Below, one piece after another: positions 22,248 to 30,522 of a stretch of DNA of 32,352 nucleotides. The number at the start of each line of letters is the position of its first letter. The first letter of the stretch is position 1. Both the position numbers and the translations under genes were made by a program. The DNA comes from Pyrinomonadaceae bacterium (GTDB taxonomy: Bacteria; Acidobacteriota; Blastocatellia; Pyrinomonadales; Pyrinomonadaceae): positions 1 to 32,352 of the forward strand of contig JABDJV010000402.1 of NCBI GenBank assembly GCA_013003295.1, written 5' to 3'. Under the pieces are notes generated by a model. That model was not told where the DNA came from. It did not search any database and worked only from the letters and a program-made list of their open reading frames with translations.

Positions 22248-25187
22248 TTAGAAACGGAACCGGGTTCGAAACTCAATTCTTCGCGCTCCGCCGCCCCAGC
22301 CGCCGATGCCTCCCGTCGAGGTGCCAAACAATGATGAATTGATGTTTCCGACCGGATTACCGACGTTGTTTATATTAAACAAGTTTCTAAGTCGAACGCC
22401 GAAAGTAATGTTGTACGGCTTTCTTTCTCCGCCGCCAAAGCCACCTCGGCCTCCGCCAAAGACATTTCCGCCGCGCCGTCCACCGCGTCTTCCGCCTCTT
22501 CCCCTTCGGGTCGAATTTTCACCCTGTACGGCCGGTTTTCCGCCAAACCCAAAGGTCTTGTCAATGCCCAGGTTCACCGTAAGACTCGAGGGCCCTCGAC
22601 CATAGTTTCTCGGAACCGTAGCATTCGGATCGTTATCTCCCAGGTCGCAATACGAGGCCGTGACTCCAACTTGAGCACAAGCATCACTCAACTGTTGAAA
22701 TGTAGGTCGGTCGTTAAAAATCGAGTCGCCGTTTAGGTCACGTCCCGCCGTGATGTTAAACGGCCTTCCCGAACCGGCAATGATAAACGGACGAATGCTA
22801 AACCCATATGGCATCGAGATCGATCCAAAGAAAAAGAATCTATGCCGTTGGTCAAAACTCGAATCTGCATACTCGTCACTAATGTCATAGCTGTAAACAG
22901 GAAACCCGCCATCGGAATTGCTTTTCGTTTTTGCAAGCGTATAGTTTCCAAAAACCGTCAGACGGTTACTCAACAAAGTTCTGAAACTAACAACAAACCT
23001 CTGATCCGTGGATACTCCGCTTGACTCGTACTGGTATATATTGCCCTGAGTCGGGTCGGGGCGCAGCGCTAAAAGCTGAACCGGATCGTTTACGGGACAG
23101 TCAAATCCTGGAGGGCAAACCGGAGCATTGATATTTCTCGAACGAATTTGGTGGAGGCTGCGAGAAAAGTAGTAGTAGAAAGACAAATTCGATCTGGCCG
23201 GAAGCGTTCTCTCAACACTCAAACCACCCTGAATCGAATAGGGAGCCTGCAACCCATCCGCGACAATGCGGGGAGTACTTGTCAAAGGCGCGATATTGGC
23301 CAATTGATCCGCAGTCGGCACATTTGTAACGCCATTTAGATCGAAAATGGCCTGTCCGAGGATTGGGTTGTTTCCGCCGATAATAAATTGCTGCTGTCGA
23401 ATCCCGTCAAGCCTTTGGGCTGTCAGAGTATTGTTGGCGCCAAATCTGGAATAGAAGATCCCAATACCGCCGCGTAGGACCGTTTTCGGAGGCTTAGCAC
23501 CGCCCGCGCCAGGGGCAAAACCAAATCCAAATCTCGGAGCAAAATTCGAATTGTCGCTGATATTCGTTTGATTCTCGTAGCGAAGACCAAAATTCAACGA
23601 TAATTTCGGGCTTACGTTCCAATCATCTTTGATAAACAATCCGACATTATATTGCGAAATGTCTGCCAGTGGATTTCCTGTAGTAATGCTGAACTGGTTT
23701 GGATTGTATCTGGGATCCGGATTACCAAGAAGGTTTTGACGGTACTGTTCGATCGAGCTTACGAAAACATCATCGTTCGGATCGTTAATGTCCCCCTCAT
23801 CAAGAAATCCGGTAAAGGTAAATGTTCCGTTATAGTTAGATTCCGTGCGATCTTCTAGCGTAATACCTTGAATTCGCGCACCAAATTTGACCGAGTGTTG
23901 AGAGTTTTGGCCAAACGATGTTGTCGTATAGTTTTGAAACTCCCAGAATTTTTGCTTGTCTGTATTCAAACCGATCGTCGAACCTCCGCCAAAGAAGCCA
24001 TCCAGTACATTGATAGCAGGGGTCGAATTATCACCCGTCGTTTCGCGATTATCCACCCTGTATTGAAACCGCGTTTCGTTCACAGTTCTAGGATTGAGAA
24101 TCGCCGTTTCCGTGAGCTGCAGCGTATTTTCGGTGTTTTCAGTTTGAGTCCCGCGAGAGGGGAGCACAAATGCCCCGCCAAAGTTTTCGGATGTGCGCCG
24201 TTCATATTCATAACGTGCCACAAAGGTGTTGTTCTCGTTGATTTTCAGATCAATGCGCGGATTCACAGAGAATCGTTTGTTTGGCTCCGTGAATTCCTGT
24301 TGAAAAGGAACAACATTAAAGTTGGGGTCAATGACCGTTGCATTGATAGCCGAGCCATTTGTTCGGTCACGATTGCTGAGACCGAGCGAAAAGGAGGCAA
24401 AGTCTTTCTTGATCGGTCCGCTTAGGTAGCCGCCGTAGGTTTTCTGTTGGCTATCCGCCTTGTTCTCTGAAAAAGGATTCCGTGCATTTAAGGCAGAATC
24501 GTTGAAATTAAAATAGGCCTGCCCGCGGAACTTATCCGTTCCCGGCTTTGTTAAGATCTCAATTCGTCCCCGGCCTAAACGGTCGTACTCCGCTGAAAAC
24601 GGGTCCCGGTTTATTCTGATCTCCCGGATCGATTCTTTTGGCGGGATGTTTCCACCTTCAAATCCGTCGATATAGATCTGGCCGCCATTTGGTCCCGTGC
24701 CTCCGCCGGCAAGGGCCTGAAGAGCCGCTTCCAGATCATCTGGGTCGTCGGGTAGGTTTTCAATATCCTCTTCTTTAAGTACAAGGGCAGTCGCATTGGT
24801 CGCGGCGTCCGTTGAAACCTGCTCGTCATCCGAAACGTCGACTTCCTCAACAACTGCGGCGACCGCCATAACCACTTTCAGATTCTCGGTTTTGCCACTC
24901 ACAACCACCACATCAGATTTCTCAAAATCCGCAAAACTCGGAGCTGTGATCTTAACCGTATATTTGCCGGGAGCAAGACCTCTTACGGTGTAAAAACCGC
25001 TGTTATTTGTAAACGTCGTCTTCTCGTTTCCACCCGCGTCGGTTATAACCACGTTGGCTCCGGCCAATGCGTCGCCAAGACTATCAGCTACCTGTCCGCT
25101 GATGGTTCCTGTGCCCTGAGCAAACGTCGCCGAACTCAAAGCTATCAACACTACGCTTGCGTAGATTAGGGATATAATTCTGTTCAT
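22248..25187 (-). CDS. Oar-like TonB-dependent receptor with Arg/Gly-rich C-terminal region
   Basis: Large outer-membrane barrel protein, 979 residues, for substrate uptake or surface display. Order: signal peptide (1-23), carboxypeptidase-regulatory-like Ig-type domain (about 26-108: GTISGQVADSLGDALAGANVVITD...GKYTVKI), plug domain (about 115-215, with QIYIDGFEGG and GRGRIEILTKPGTDKFRGQ), and a beta-barrel of the Oar type to the C-terminus, which ends with aromatic FRF as barrel proteins do. Residues 892-922 are an Arg/Gly-rich tract (RRGRGG, RRGGRRGG, GGGRGG) near the end of the barrel. GAGGAA precedes the ATG. It follows the DUF5666-like gene by 55 bases. Such proteins are abundant in acidobacteria; the ligand is unknown. 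Confidence 0.92.
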   Translation of the reverse strand: MNRIISLIYASVVLIALSSATFAQGTGTISGQVADSLGDALAGANVVITDAGGNEKTTFTNNSGFYTVRGLAPGKYTVKITAPSFADFEKSDVVVVSGKTENLKVVMAVAAVVEEVDVSDDEQVSTDAATNATALVLKEEDIENLPDDPDDLEAALQALAGGGTGPNGGQIYIDGFEGGNIPPKESIREIRINRDPFSAEYDRLGRGRIEILTKPGTDKFRGQAYFNFNDSALNARNPFSENKADSQQKTYGGYLSGPIKKDFASFSLGLSNRDRTNGSAINATVIDPNFNVVPFQQEFTEPNKRFSVNPRIDLKINENNTFVARYEYERRTSENFGGAFVLPSRGTQTENTENTLQLTETAILNPRTVNETRFQYRVDNRETTGDNSTPAINVLDGFFGGGSTIGLNTDKQKFWEFQNYTTTSFGQNSQHSVKFGARIQGITLEDRTESNYNGTFTFTGFLDEGDINDPNDDVFVSSIEQYRQNLLGNPDPRYNPNQFSITTGNPLADISQYNVGLFIKDDWNVSPKLSLNFGLRYENQTNISDNSNFAPRFGFGFAPGAGGAKPPKTVLRGGIGIFYSRFGANNTLTAQRLDGIRQQQFIIGGNNPILGQAIFDLNGVTNVPTADQLANIAPLTSTPRIVADGLQAPYSIQGGLSVERTLPARSNLSFYYYFSRSLHQIRSRNINAPVCPPGFDCPVNDPVQLLALRPDPTQGNIYQYESSGVSTDQRFVVSFRTLLSNRLTVFGNYTLAKTKSNSDGGFPVYSYDISDEYADSSFDQRHRFFFFGSISMPYGFSIRPFIIAGSGRPFNITAGRDLNGDSIFNDRPTFQQLSDACAQVGVTASYCDLGDNDPNATVPRNYGRGPSSLTVNLGIDKTFGFGGKPAVQGENSTRRGRGGRRGGRRGGNVFGGGRGGFGGGERKPYNITFGVRLRNLFNINNVGNPVGNINSSLFGTSTGGIGGWGGGARRIEFRTRFRF

Positions 25188-25242
25188 TGGGATTCCTCTT
25201 ATTCTTTATTAAAACTAATTTGCTTATTTCTTTTTATAAAAA

Positions 25243-26451
25243 CTAAAAACTTACACTGTCGAGGCCCGGTATCGAAAACCCGCCGGAACTCACGCCGCCG
25301 CGACTGCCCCCACTCCGGGCACGCATCTGGGCCATCGTGATGAAAGGCTCCACACCTGCAAGTAGCTTGATCGCAGTAAGCCTGGTCGGATCATCTCCCT
25401 TTGGACTCGAGGCAGCGATCATATCGCCCGCCTTTAAGTCCTTGACTGTGATCGTCGGAAAACGGTTGAGCATCTGGTTTATGTCCATGCCGCCTCTTCT
25501 GCCGCCCCGCCGGGCACCTGCAGAGCGATTGCCTTCCCCACCGCCGGAAGCGTTTCTTTGACCAGCCCGCCGCTGGTTTCCGCTGCGCGGCGGTCTTGCA
25601 CCTCCGGCTCCATTTCCACCGGCACGTCCGGCCATCATTTGTGCAAACCTTTCCGGGAACTTCTTAACCAGGGAATTGCTGTTTACCGCGATGGTGACAT
25701 CTTTTTTCGTTTTAAGATCAGTGATCGTGACCTCATTTTTTTCGGCGTCAATCGATTTGACCGCGCCGGCAACGGTTACAAAGGCTCCGGTAAGGATCTC
25801 TTCCGCCTTTAGGGTCGTTCCATCTTCGCTTTTGTCGCCCAAAGCGCTCACCATGTCTTCTTTCTGAATATCTGAAAACTTACTCTCGACCGCATCCGCA
25901 TATTTAACCGAGGTCGGCGCATATCTAAGATATTTAACATCGGATTTGGGAGTAACTTTAACCGTAGTCGCGGCTCCGGTAACACTGGGAATGAGAACGG
26001 TGATTTCTTTTGTCTCCGGGTTAACTTCCGTCACCCTGCCGGAAATACCGCGTGTGCGCCATTCCTGCTGTTGTTTTTGTTGAATTTCTGCCAGGTCCGA
26101 TCCTTTCACAAGATAGATCGTCTTAGTGATCATGTCCGTCTTGCTTTTTGGAAAGGTTCCGACAATAACCACTTGATCTCCCACGGAAATTTCCGAGAGC
26201 TTGGAATCTTTTGCTGCCTTCAGGCTCAAGTTATCGGGCGGCAGACGCTTAAAGGTTGTGGTTTCGATCACAAGTGCGTCGATCGTCGCTTTTTCGGTCT
26301 TTACGACGACCTTTTTCTCGCCCACGGCAGTCACCGTGCCTCGTGCGAGACTCGCTTTCGTGCTGCCGCTTGGCTGCGCGTTGACCGCCGCCGCAAATGC
26401 GACCGGGATAATCAAAGATATAACAGATAGAATCGTGCGCTTAGAAATCAT
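25243..26451 (-). CDS. Exported DUF5666-like protein with Gly/Arg-rich insertion
   Basis: A 402-residue protein with a signal peptide (ends AVNAQ, about residue 26) and three similar beta-rich modules of the DUF5666 kind, which look like OB-type folds: 36-118 (ARGTVTAVGEKKVVVKTE...VGDQVVIVG), 135-222 (ISGRVTEVNPETKEITVLI) and 224-365 (VTVAGAVKSIDAEKNEVTITD...AGDMIAASS). The last module is split by a Gly/Arg-rich insertion (274-321). GAAGGAGAAG lies just before the ATG. A TATAAT box and 10-base-spaced direct repeats are upstream. It is followed by the receptor gene, so the pair is probably an operon; acting as periplasmic or surface partner of the receptor is inference. Confidence 0.75.
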   Translation of the reverse strand: MISKRTILSVISLIIPVAFAAAVNAQPSGSTKASLARGTVTAVGEKKVVVKTEKATIDALVIETTTFKRLPPDNLSLKAAKDSKLSEISVGDQVVIVGTFPKSKTDMITKTIYLVKGSDLAEIQQKQQQEWRTRGISGRVTEVNPETKEITVLIPSVTGAATTVKVTPKSDVKYLRYAPTSVKYADAVESKFSDIQKEDMVSALGDKSEDGTTLKAEEILTGAFVTVAGAVKSIDAEKNEVTITDLKTKKDVTIAVNSNSLVKKFPERFAQMMAGRAGGNGAGGARPPRSGNQRRAGQRNASGGGEGNRSAGARRGGRRGGMDINQMLNRFPTITVKDLKAGDMIAASSPKGDDPTRLTAIKLLAGVEPFITMAQMRARSGGSRGGVSSGGFSIPGLDSVSF

Positions 26452-26545
26452 TCAATACTTCTCCTTCAAAGCTGTTTGCCGCTATTTTATATAAAGTCTG
26501 GATCTATCAATACAATGTTTCGGATTGATAAGTATTAAGACGTTG

Positions 26546-26551
26546 ATTATA
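26546..26551 (-). promoter_or_regulatory. Possible -10 box of the DUF5666/receptor operon
   Basis: On the minus strand this reads TATAAT, a perfect -10, about 95 bases before the start at 26451. No good -35 is present at 16-18 bases; instead direct TGTAA repeats occupy that place, suggesting activator dependence. Confidence 0.45.
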
Positions 26552-26565
26552 GGAGAAAAGTTTTA

Positions 26566-26597
26566 TGTAACTTGTAAAGATTTGTAAAGTTGTGTAA
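26566..26597. repeat. Helically phased TGTAA direct repeats (candidate operator)
   Basis: TGTAA occurs at 26566, 26573, 26583 and 26593; the last three are exactly ten bases apart, and two are embedded in identical TTGTAAAG octamers (26572-26579, 26582-26589). They cover the -35 position and upstream side of the TATAAT at 26546-26551 on the minus strand, as expected for a regulator binding in tandem. Confidence 0.5.
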
Positions 26598-26624
26598 GTA
26601 AACACAATGAACGTTCTACCGGCT

Positions 26625-27584
26625 TTATACACCCTGCCAATCTTTATTCGTTCGGGCAGTAGTAACAATGCCAAGACTTGCAGTAAAAAGTATGAACAAC
26701 GCGATTGTCCAAAGATAAGGAATTGAGAGAAGAGTCGTCCAAATAATGGTACCGATCAAAAGGGTTGAGGTCTCCGATTGCTTTGCCTGAGGACGGAATT
26801 GCTTTGCAACCCATTTTCCCACGCTCGCCTGCAGAACAACACGGCCGAATACATATGCGAGCATGATCAGTACGAAGGCCATCAAACCAATAACCACACT
26901 CACAAAACTAGGCAGGAATTCAAGACTAAATAGGACTGTCAGTGTTGTAACAACAAATACGAGTCCGCCAACGCCAAACATTTTTAGCCTGGATAGTTGA
27001 AATCGGGTCACCGCCCTGCTGATAGCTCCCGGCGTAATCGTAGTCAACGCAAGGGATATGATAAACCAAAACAAAACAGACAGAATTCGCTGCGCCAAAA
27101 AGCTCAAAGAAAAACTTGGCGCAAGGATCTGTGTCGGATTCTGCATTAAATCCCGGAGCTCATCCTCATACCCGGCGTACATTACAGTTTCCTTGCCTTC
27201 GCTCCGAAGCGGTTTATTTGCCTCCGGCTGGTATTTTCCACCAAATATAATTACGTCTCCGCCGATAAAAGCGCTTTCCTTTTGAATCACGGAACCACCG
27301 ATCGTCGCGACATCTCCGGTCACTTTTCCCTCGATGATCACATCCCCGCCAAACGCCAAAACGCCTTTTGCGTTGGTTTTGACGATCACGGTTTTGCCAA
27401 ATGCAAATACCTCCATCTCAGGAGCGTTTTCTACGATCAGGGTTTTTTCATCGGGCTGGGAGAGCTGCGTTTGAGAAAAGACGGCGAATGAGAAGAGAGT
27501 AAGAACCAGGATTCCTAATATAAGCCGCTGAAAAGCAATCTGAGGAAAATCAAACCCGGTTTGGTAAAGATTAGAAAGGACCAC
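26625..27584 (-). CDS. Bactofilin-like domain fused to multipass membrane region
   Basis: A 319-residue protein, last gene of the ECF sigma operon. Residues 18-37 form a signal peptide or first membrane helix. Residues 55-116 show short repeated beta strands (VLAFGGDVIIEGKVTGDVATIGGSV, GGDVIIFGG) of the polymer-forming bactofilin-type right-handed helix. Residues 160-310 hold four or five hydrophobic segments (about 165-187, 205-223, 226-250, 274-306). The start is GTG at 27584, five bases after the anti-sigma stop. This combination is common in membrane-stress operons but its role is unknown; it may assemble at the membrane in response to stress. Confidence 0.75.
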   Translation of the reverse strand: MVLSNLYQTGFDFPQIAFQRLILGILVLTLFSFAVFSQTQLSQPDEKTLIVENAPEMEVFAFGKTVIVKTNAKGVLAFGGDVIIEGKVTGDVATIGGSVIQKESAFIGGDVIIFGGKYQPEANKPLRSEGKETVMYAGYEDELRDLMQNPTQILAPSFSLSFLAQRILSVLFWFIISLALTTITPGAISRAVTRFQLSRLKMFGVGGLVFVVTTLTVLFSLEFLPSFVSVVIGLMAFVLIMLAYVFGRVVLQASVGKWVAKQFRPQAKQSETSTLLIGTIIWTTLLSIPYLWTIALFILFTASLGIVTTARTNKDWQGV

Positions 27585-27589
27585 AATAT

Positions 27590-28168
27590 TTAAGCGCGAT
27601 TGTAGCGTAAAACGATCCGTGAAAGGGCAAGCGACGTGAAAATAAAGAACGCTACGATCAATCCCAATGAAATTACTGAACCAAATACAAATCGGTGGCT
27701 TAAGTTTCGAAGGATTATCGAAACACCGTTTGCGAGATCAAAAACCAAATGAAATATAAATCCTCCGACTGCAGCAAACTGCTCTGCCGATCTCTCAAAA
27801 GCACCTAAAACTGAATTCAGCTCTGTTCCCAGCCCAATGACCACGAGAAAAAACAGAACTGCGCAAATGTACAGCGCCTTTGATCGCTCTCTTGGCTGAC
27901 GTAAACCACTGACATTACTTTCCGCCCGGGCTGCAATGACCTTTGAGAAATCAACGGGCACCTCAATCTCCTTCGATTCCTCTTCGAGCATGATCTCAAG
28001 CGTAGTCGAGACCTTCTTTTGCGCATTCACTTCATCCCGGCAAATCTTGCAGTCCTTAAAATGAAGCTCAAGATCGAATTCATCAGCGGGAGACAATTCG
28101 CCGTCGAGGTAGTCAAGCACCTCTCCGCGAGGACAGCCAACTTCAATGTTTTTGCTGAACGAATTCAT
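27590..28168 (-). CDS. Zinc-finger anti-sigma factor (transmembrane)
   Basis: A 192-residue membrane protein expected to sequester the ECF sigma factor encoded two genes upstream. The N-terminal domain has C12, then H36-x3-C40-x2-C43 (LHFKDCKICRDEV), the ZAS zinc motif. A strong membrane helix lies at about 98-115 and a second hydrophobic pair at about 135-152 and 160-183, which is more membrane content than the usual single helix. It is six bases after the DUF4870 gene and five before the bactofilin-like gene. The signal that releases the sigma factor is unknown; several extra C-terminal helices could be the sensor part. Confidence 0.88.
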   Translation of the reverse strand: MNSFSKNIEVGCPRGEVLDYLDGELSPADEFDLELHFKDCKICRDEVNAQKKVSTTLEIMLEEESKEIEVPVDFSKVIAARAESNVSGLRQPRERSKALYICAVLFFLVVIGLGTELNSVLGAFERSAEQFAAVGGFIFHLVFDLANGVSIILRNLSHRFVFGSVISLGLIVAFFIFTSLALSRIVLRYNRA

Positions 28169-28174
28169 AAAATC

Positions 28175-28549
28175 TTACTTAAAGAACTTTATCGTTAACG
28201 GATATTCCCAAAATTCTCCATTGTTTGCTTTGATCCCACCGACGATCGGAAAAACAATTCCCAAAATCGCAACGACGATCATTGTAAGAAACCCGACCAA
28301 AACAAACATCAGTACAACACTTACCGCTATATAAATGAACGAAGAAATGAGCCAGTTGACAACCATCTTGCCATGGGCATCAAGAGCGGGCATCTCTTCT
28401 TTTTTCATCTGCCAGATCAATATCGGCACGATCAGTCCGCCCATCGGTATAACCAAATTTATAAGTTGGGACATGTGCAAAAAAAGCCCCATCTGTCTTT
28501 CATCCGATGTCTGTAAAGAATTATGTGGTTGGTACTCCATCTGATTCAT
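28175..28549 (-). CDS. DUF4870 membrane protein
   Basis: A 124-residue membrane protein of the DUF4870 family, function unknown. After a polar N-terminus (1-20) it has LGLFLHMSQLINLVIPMGGLIVPIL-type first helix (about 22-46), the conserved DAHGKMVVNW segment (57-66), and two further helices (about 67-86 and 88-106) before the short YPLTIKFFK tail. It lies between the sigma and anti-sigma genes with gaps of 15 and six bases, so it is part of the same transcript. Its placement inside a sigma/anti-sigma pair hints at a role in sensing or modulating that system. Confidence 0.9.
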   Translation of the reverse strand: MNQMEYQPHNSLQTSDERQMGLFLHMSQLINLVIPMGGLIVPILIWQMKKEEMPALDAHGKMVVNWLISSFIYIAVSVVLMFVLVGFLTMIVVAILGIVFPIVGGIKANNGEFWEYPLTIKFFK

Positions 28550-28564
28550 AATTTCTCCGCAAGT

Positions 28565-29170
28565 CTAAAAGCCCTTTAATCCGCGGTCAACAAAAATCTC
28601 CCGCATCATTTCTCTTGCTCTAAAAAGCCTGTTTTTCACCGTTCCGAGCGGCAGCTCGGTAACCTCCGCGATCTCTCCGTAGCTAAGATCTTTTCCGTGA
28701 CGCAATACGATCAGCTCTCGATAAACCGTTGGTAAACACTTCACTACCGACTCGATCTCCGCCCGCCATTCCTTTCGTTCGCGATCTTGTTCAGGGGTCG
28801 GCCGGGGGCTTTCAAGCTGGAGTTGGTATGTACCCTCGTCAGTTTCGGTCTCAAGACTTTGCTCCTTTCCGGAGCGGCGCCGGATGTGATCTATTGCAGC
28901 ATTGTGGGCGATCCGATAAAGCCATGTAGAGAACTTGTAGTCCGAACTGTATCGCTCAAGTGATTTGTATACTTTTATAAATACTTCCTGCGTTACATCT
29001 AGCGACGCATCGTAGTCATTCAACATTCGATATACATAGCTTGCGATCGGCCGTTGATACCGTTTTACCAGTTCTTCGAAGCTGTCCTCTCTCCCTCTAA
29101 TCGAGATCGCGATCAACTCGCTATCTTCAAGCGCGTGTATGTTTTCGGCTGTGATCATTTTAGTTCTCAT
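28565..29170 (-). CDS. ECF-family RNA polymerase sigma factor
   Basis: Directs RNA polymerase to stress or envelope promoters. About 201 residues from ATG 29170; an in-frame ATG at 29158 and an upstream start at 29221 are alternatives. Sigma-2: FEELVKRYQRPIASYVYRML with DVTQEVFIKVYKSL and FSTWLYRIAHNAAIDHIRRR (about 27-100). A charged linker separates it from sigma-4: LPTVYRELIVLRHGKDLSYGEIAEVTELPLGTVKNRLFRARE, a helix-turn-helix. No sigma-3 is present, as in all ECF factors. It is the first gene of a four-gene operon ending with a bactofilin-like protein, and probably controls its own operon. Confidence 0.94.
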   Translation of the reverse strand: MRTKMITAENIHALEDSELIAISIRGREDSFEELVKRYQRPIASYVYRMLNDYDASLDVTQEVFIKVYKSLERYSSDYKFSTWLYRIAHNAAIDHIRRRSGKEQSLETETDEGTYQLQLESPRPTPEQDRERKEWRAEIESVVKCLPTVYRELIVLRHGKDLSYGEIAEVTELPLGTVKNRLFRAREMMREIFVDRGLKGF

Positions 29171-29490
29171 TATGCAAAGTTTTAACGGTTCTTTTGAGCA
29201 AAAAGTTTCAATTAAGATCATTTTAACGACTGTTTTGTGATGCTACAAAAGAATATTTGATTTTCTGGCAATTTCGCGGGCAATGAGTATGGATTGAAAT
29301 GGTCGTAAAAATCAATAAAAATCAAAGAATTTGTGAGGCGGGAATATTTTACCGGTAAACAACGCATTGTATTTGAAAGGCATCATAGATTTGTTACCAA
29401 TAGTGTAATTGCTGCTGACGCTTCGAAAAATTTCTTGCATTGATGTGAGAGGTTTCATAGAATTGGGTTAATCATTTCGTTGGAGTACCT
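29171..29490. promoter_or_regulatory. Divergent control region between ECF operon and VWFA genes
   Basis: This 320-base gap has no gene that I can support. It holds a perfect tandem repeat of ten bases (TAAAAATCAA at 29306-29315 and 29316-29325), a 12-base palindrome TTTACCGGTAAA (29348-29359) and a TTGGAG Shine-Dalgarno (29479-29484) before the VWFA gene. No convincing sigma-70 box is seen, in keeping with control by an alternative sigma factor. Confidence 0.5.
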
Positions 29491-30489
29491 ATGGCTGTAA
29501 AAGTTTTCCTTTCCTGCAGACGATTAAACGACTTTAATCGTCTATGTATGATTCTTTTTGTTATTCTTCTTTCTGTCAGTGCAGCAATCTCTCAGGAAAC
29601 ACAACCGACGCCTCCGATCCAAGGCGTTGAGAATCAAGATGACATTAAAGTTGAAACTGATCTGGTGACGCTAACGCTAACCGTAACTGATTATTACGGT
29701 CGTTACGTATCGGGATTGACGAAAGAACATTTCACCGTTTTTGATAATAAGGAAAAGCAAAATATCACGTTTTTTAGCGATACCGATGCTCCCGTATCGA
29801 TCGGGATCTTGTTTGATGTCTCCGGGTCGATGAGTGGGGAAAAGATCGCGAAAGCGAGAAACGCTTTGGCAAGGTTTATAAATACGAGCCATCCAAGGGA
29901 CGAATACTATTTGATCGCCTTTAATAAACGAGCTCAGCTTCTTATGGATCGAACCCGCGACGGGGAAGCGGTGCTGAATAAGTTGACACTGGTAAAACCA
30001 AAGCACAACACTGCGCTTTATGATGCCTGCTATTTGGGTGTTGAAAGAGTGACGCGCGGAACCCACCAAAAGAAGGCATTGTTGATCATAAGCGATGGCC
30101 AGGATAACTCGTCGCGATATAGCTATAAGGAAGTCAGGCGTTTGATGAAAGAATCGGATGTAGTTATCTATTCGGTTGGTATTATGGACGGAAGAGATGC
30201 CGGAAGTATGATCGGAATCCAGGGACAGGCGTTCTTAGACGAGCTTTCCAGTGTAACCGGCGGAAAGTCGTTTTACCCAAATACAGCGGTTGAAATGGAT
30301 GAGATATTCGAGCGAATTGCGCTTGAATTGCGACATCAGTATTCGATCGGGTTCACACCTCCAAACTTTAAACCGGACGGAAAATGGCATAAAGTCAAAG
30401 TTAAGGTCAAACCTCCTCGCGGTCTTCCGCGTCTAACGGTTAGAAATCGAAAAGGCTACTATGCTTCGCCGAATTCAAACTATCGTTAA
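29491..30489 (+). CDS. VWFA-related acidobacterial exported protein (first copy)
   Basis: A 332-residue exported protein with the N-terminal beta domain plus von Willebrand A fold characteristic of acidobacteria (TIGR03436-type). Residues 18-35 are a signal peptide. The N-terminal domain (about 51-97) contains ETDLVTLTLTVTDYYGRYVSGLTKEHFTVFDNKEKQ. The VWA domain (about 101-295) has a full MIDAS: DVSGSMS with D109, S111 and S113, NTALYDACYLG supplying the Thr, and IISDGQDNSS supplying the Asp. The C-terminal RHQYSIGF and YY are family signatures. TTGGAG lies six bases upstream. A paralogue follows 33 bases later. Such proteins bind ligands through a metal ion; the ligand is unknown. Confidence 0.88.
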   Translation: MAVKVFLSCRRLNDFNRLCMILFVILLSVSAAISQETQPTPPIQGVENQDDIKVETDLVTLTLTVTDYYGRYVSGLTKEHFTVFDNKEKQNITFFSDTDAPVSIGILFDVSGSMSGEKIAKARNALARFINTSHPRDEYYLIAFNKRAQLLMDRTRDGEAVLNKLTLVKPKHNTALYDACYLGVERVTRGTHQKKALLIISDGQDNSSRYSYKEVRRLMKESDVVIYSVGIMDGRDAGSMIGIQGQAFLDELSSVTGGKSFYPNTAVEMDEIFERIALELRHQYSIGFTPPNFKPDGKWHKVKVKVKPPRGLPRLTVRNRKGYYASPNSNYR

Positions 30490-30522
30490 AACTGAAGTTC
30501 CCTGGCTTCTAACTGAATACTA

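Noticed and set aside
23868-24425. 185-codon plus-strand frame opposite the TonB-dependent receptor
   Set aside because: Antisense shadow of a well-supported receptor gene; no domain, no Shine-Dalgarno.
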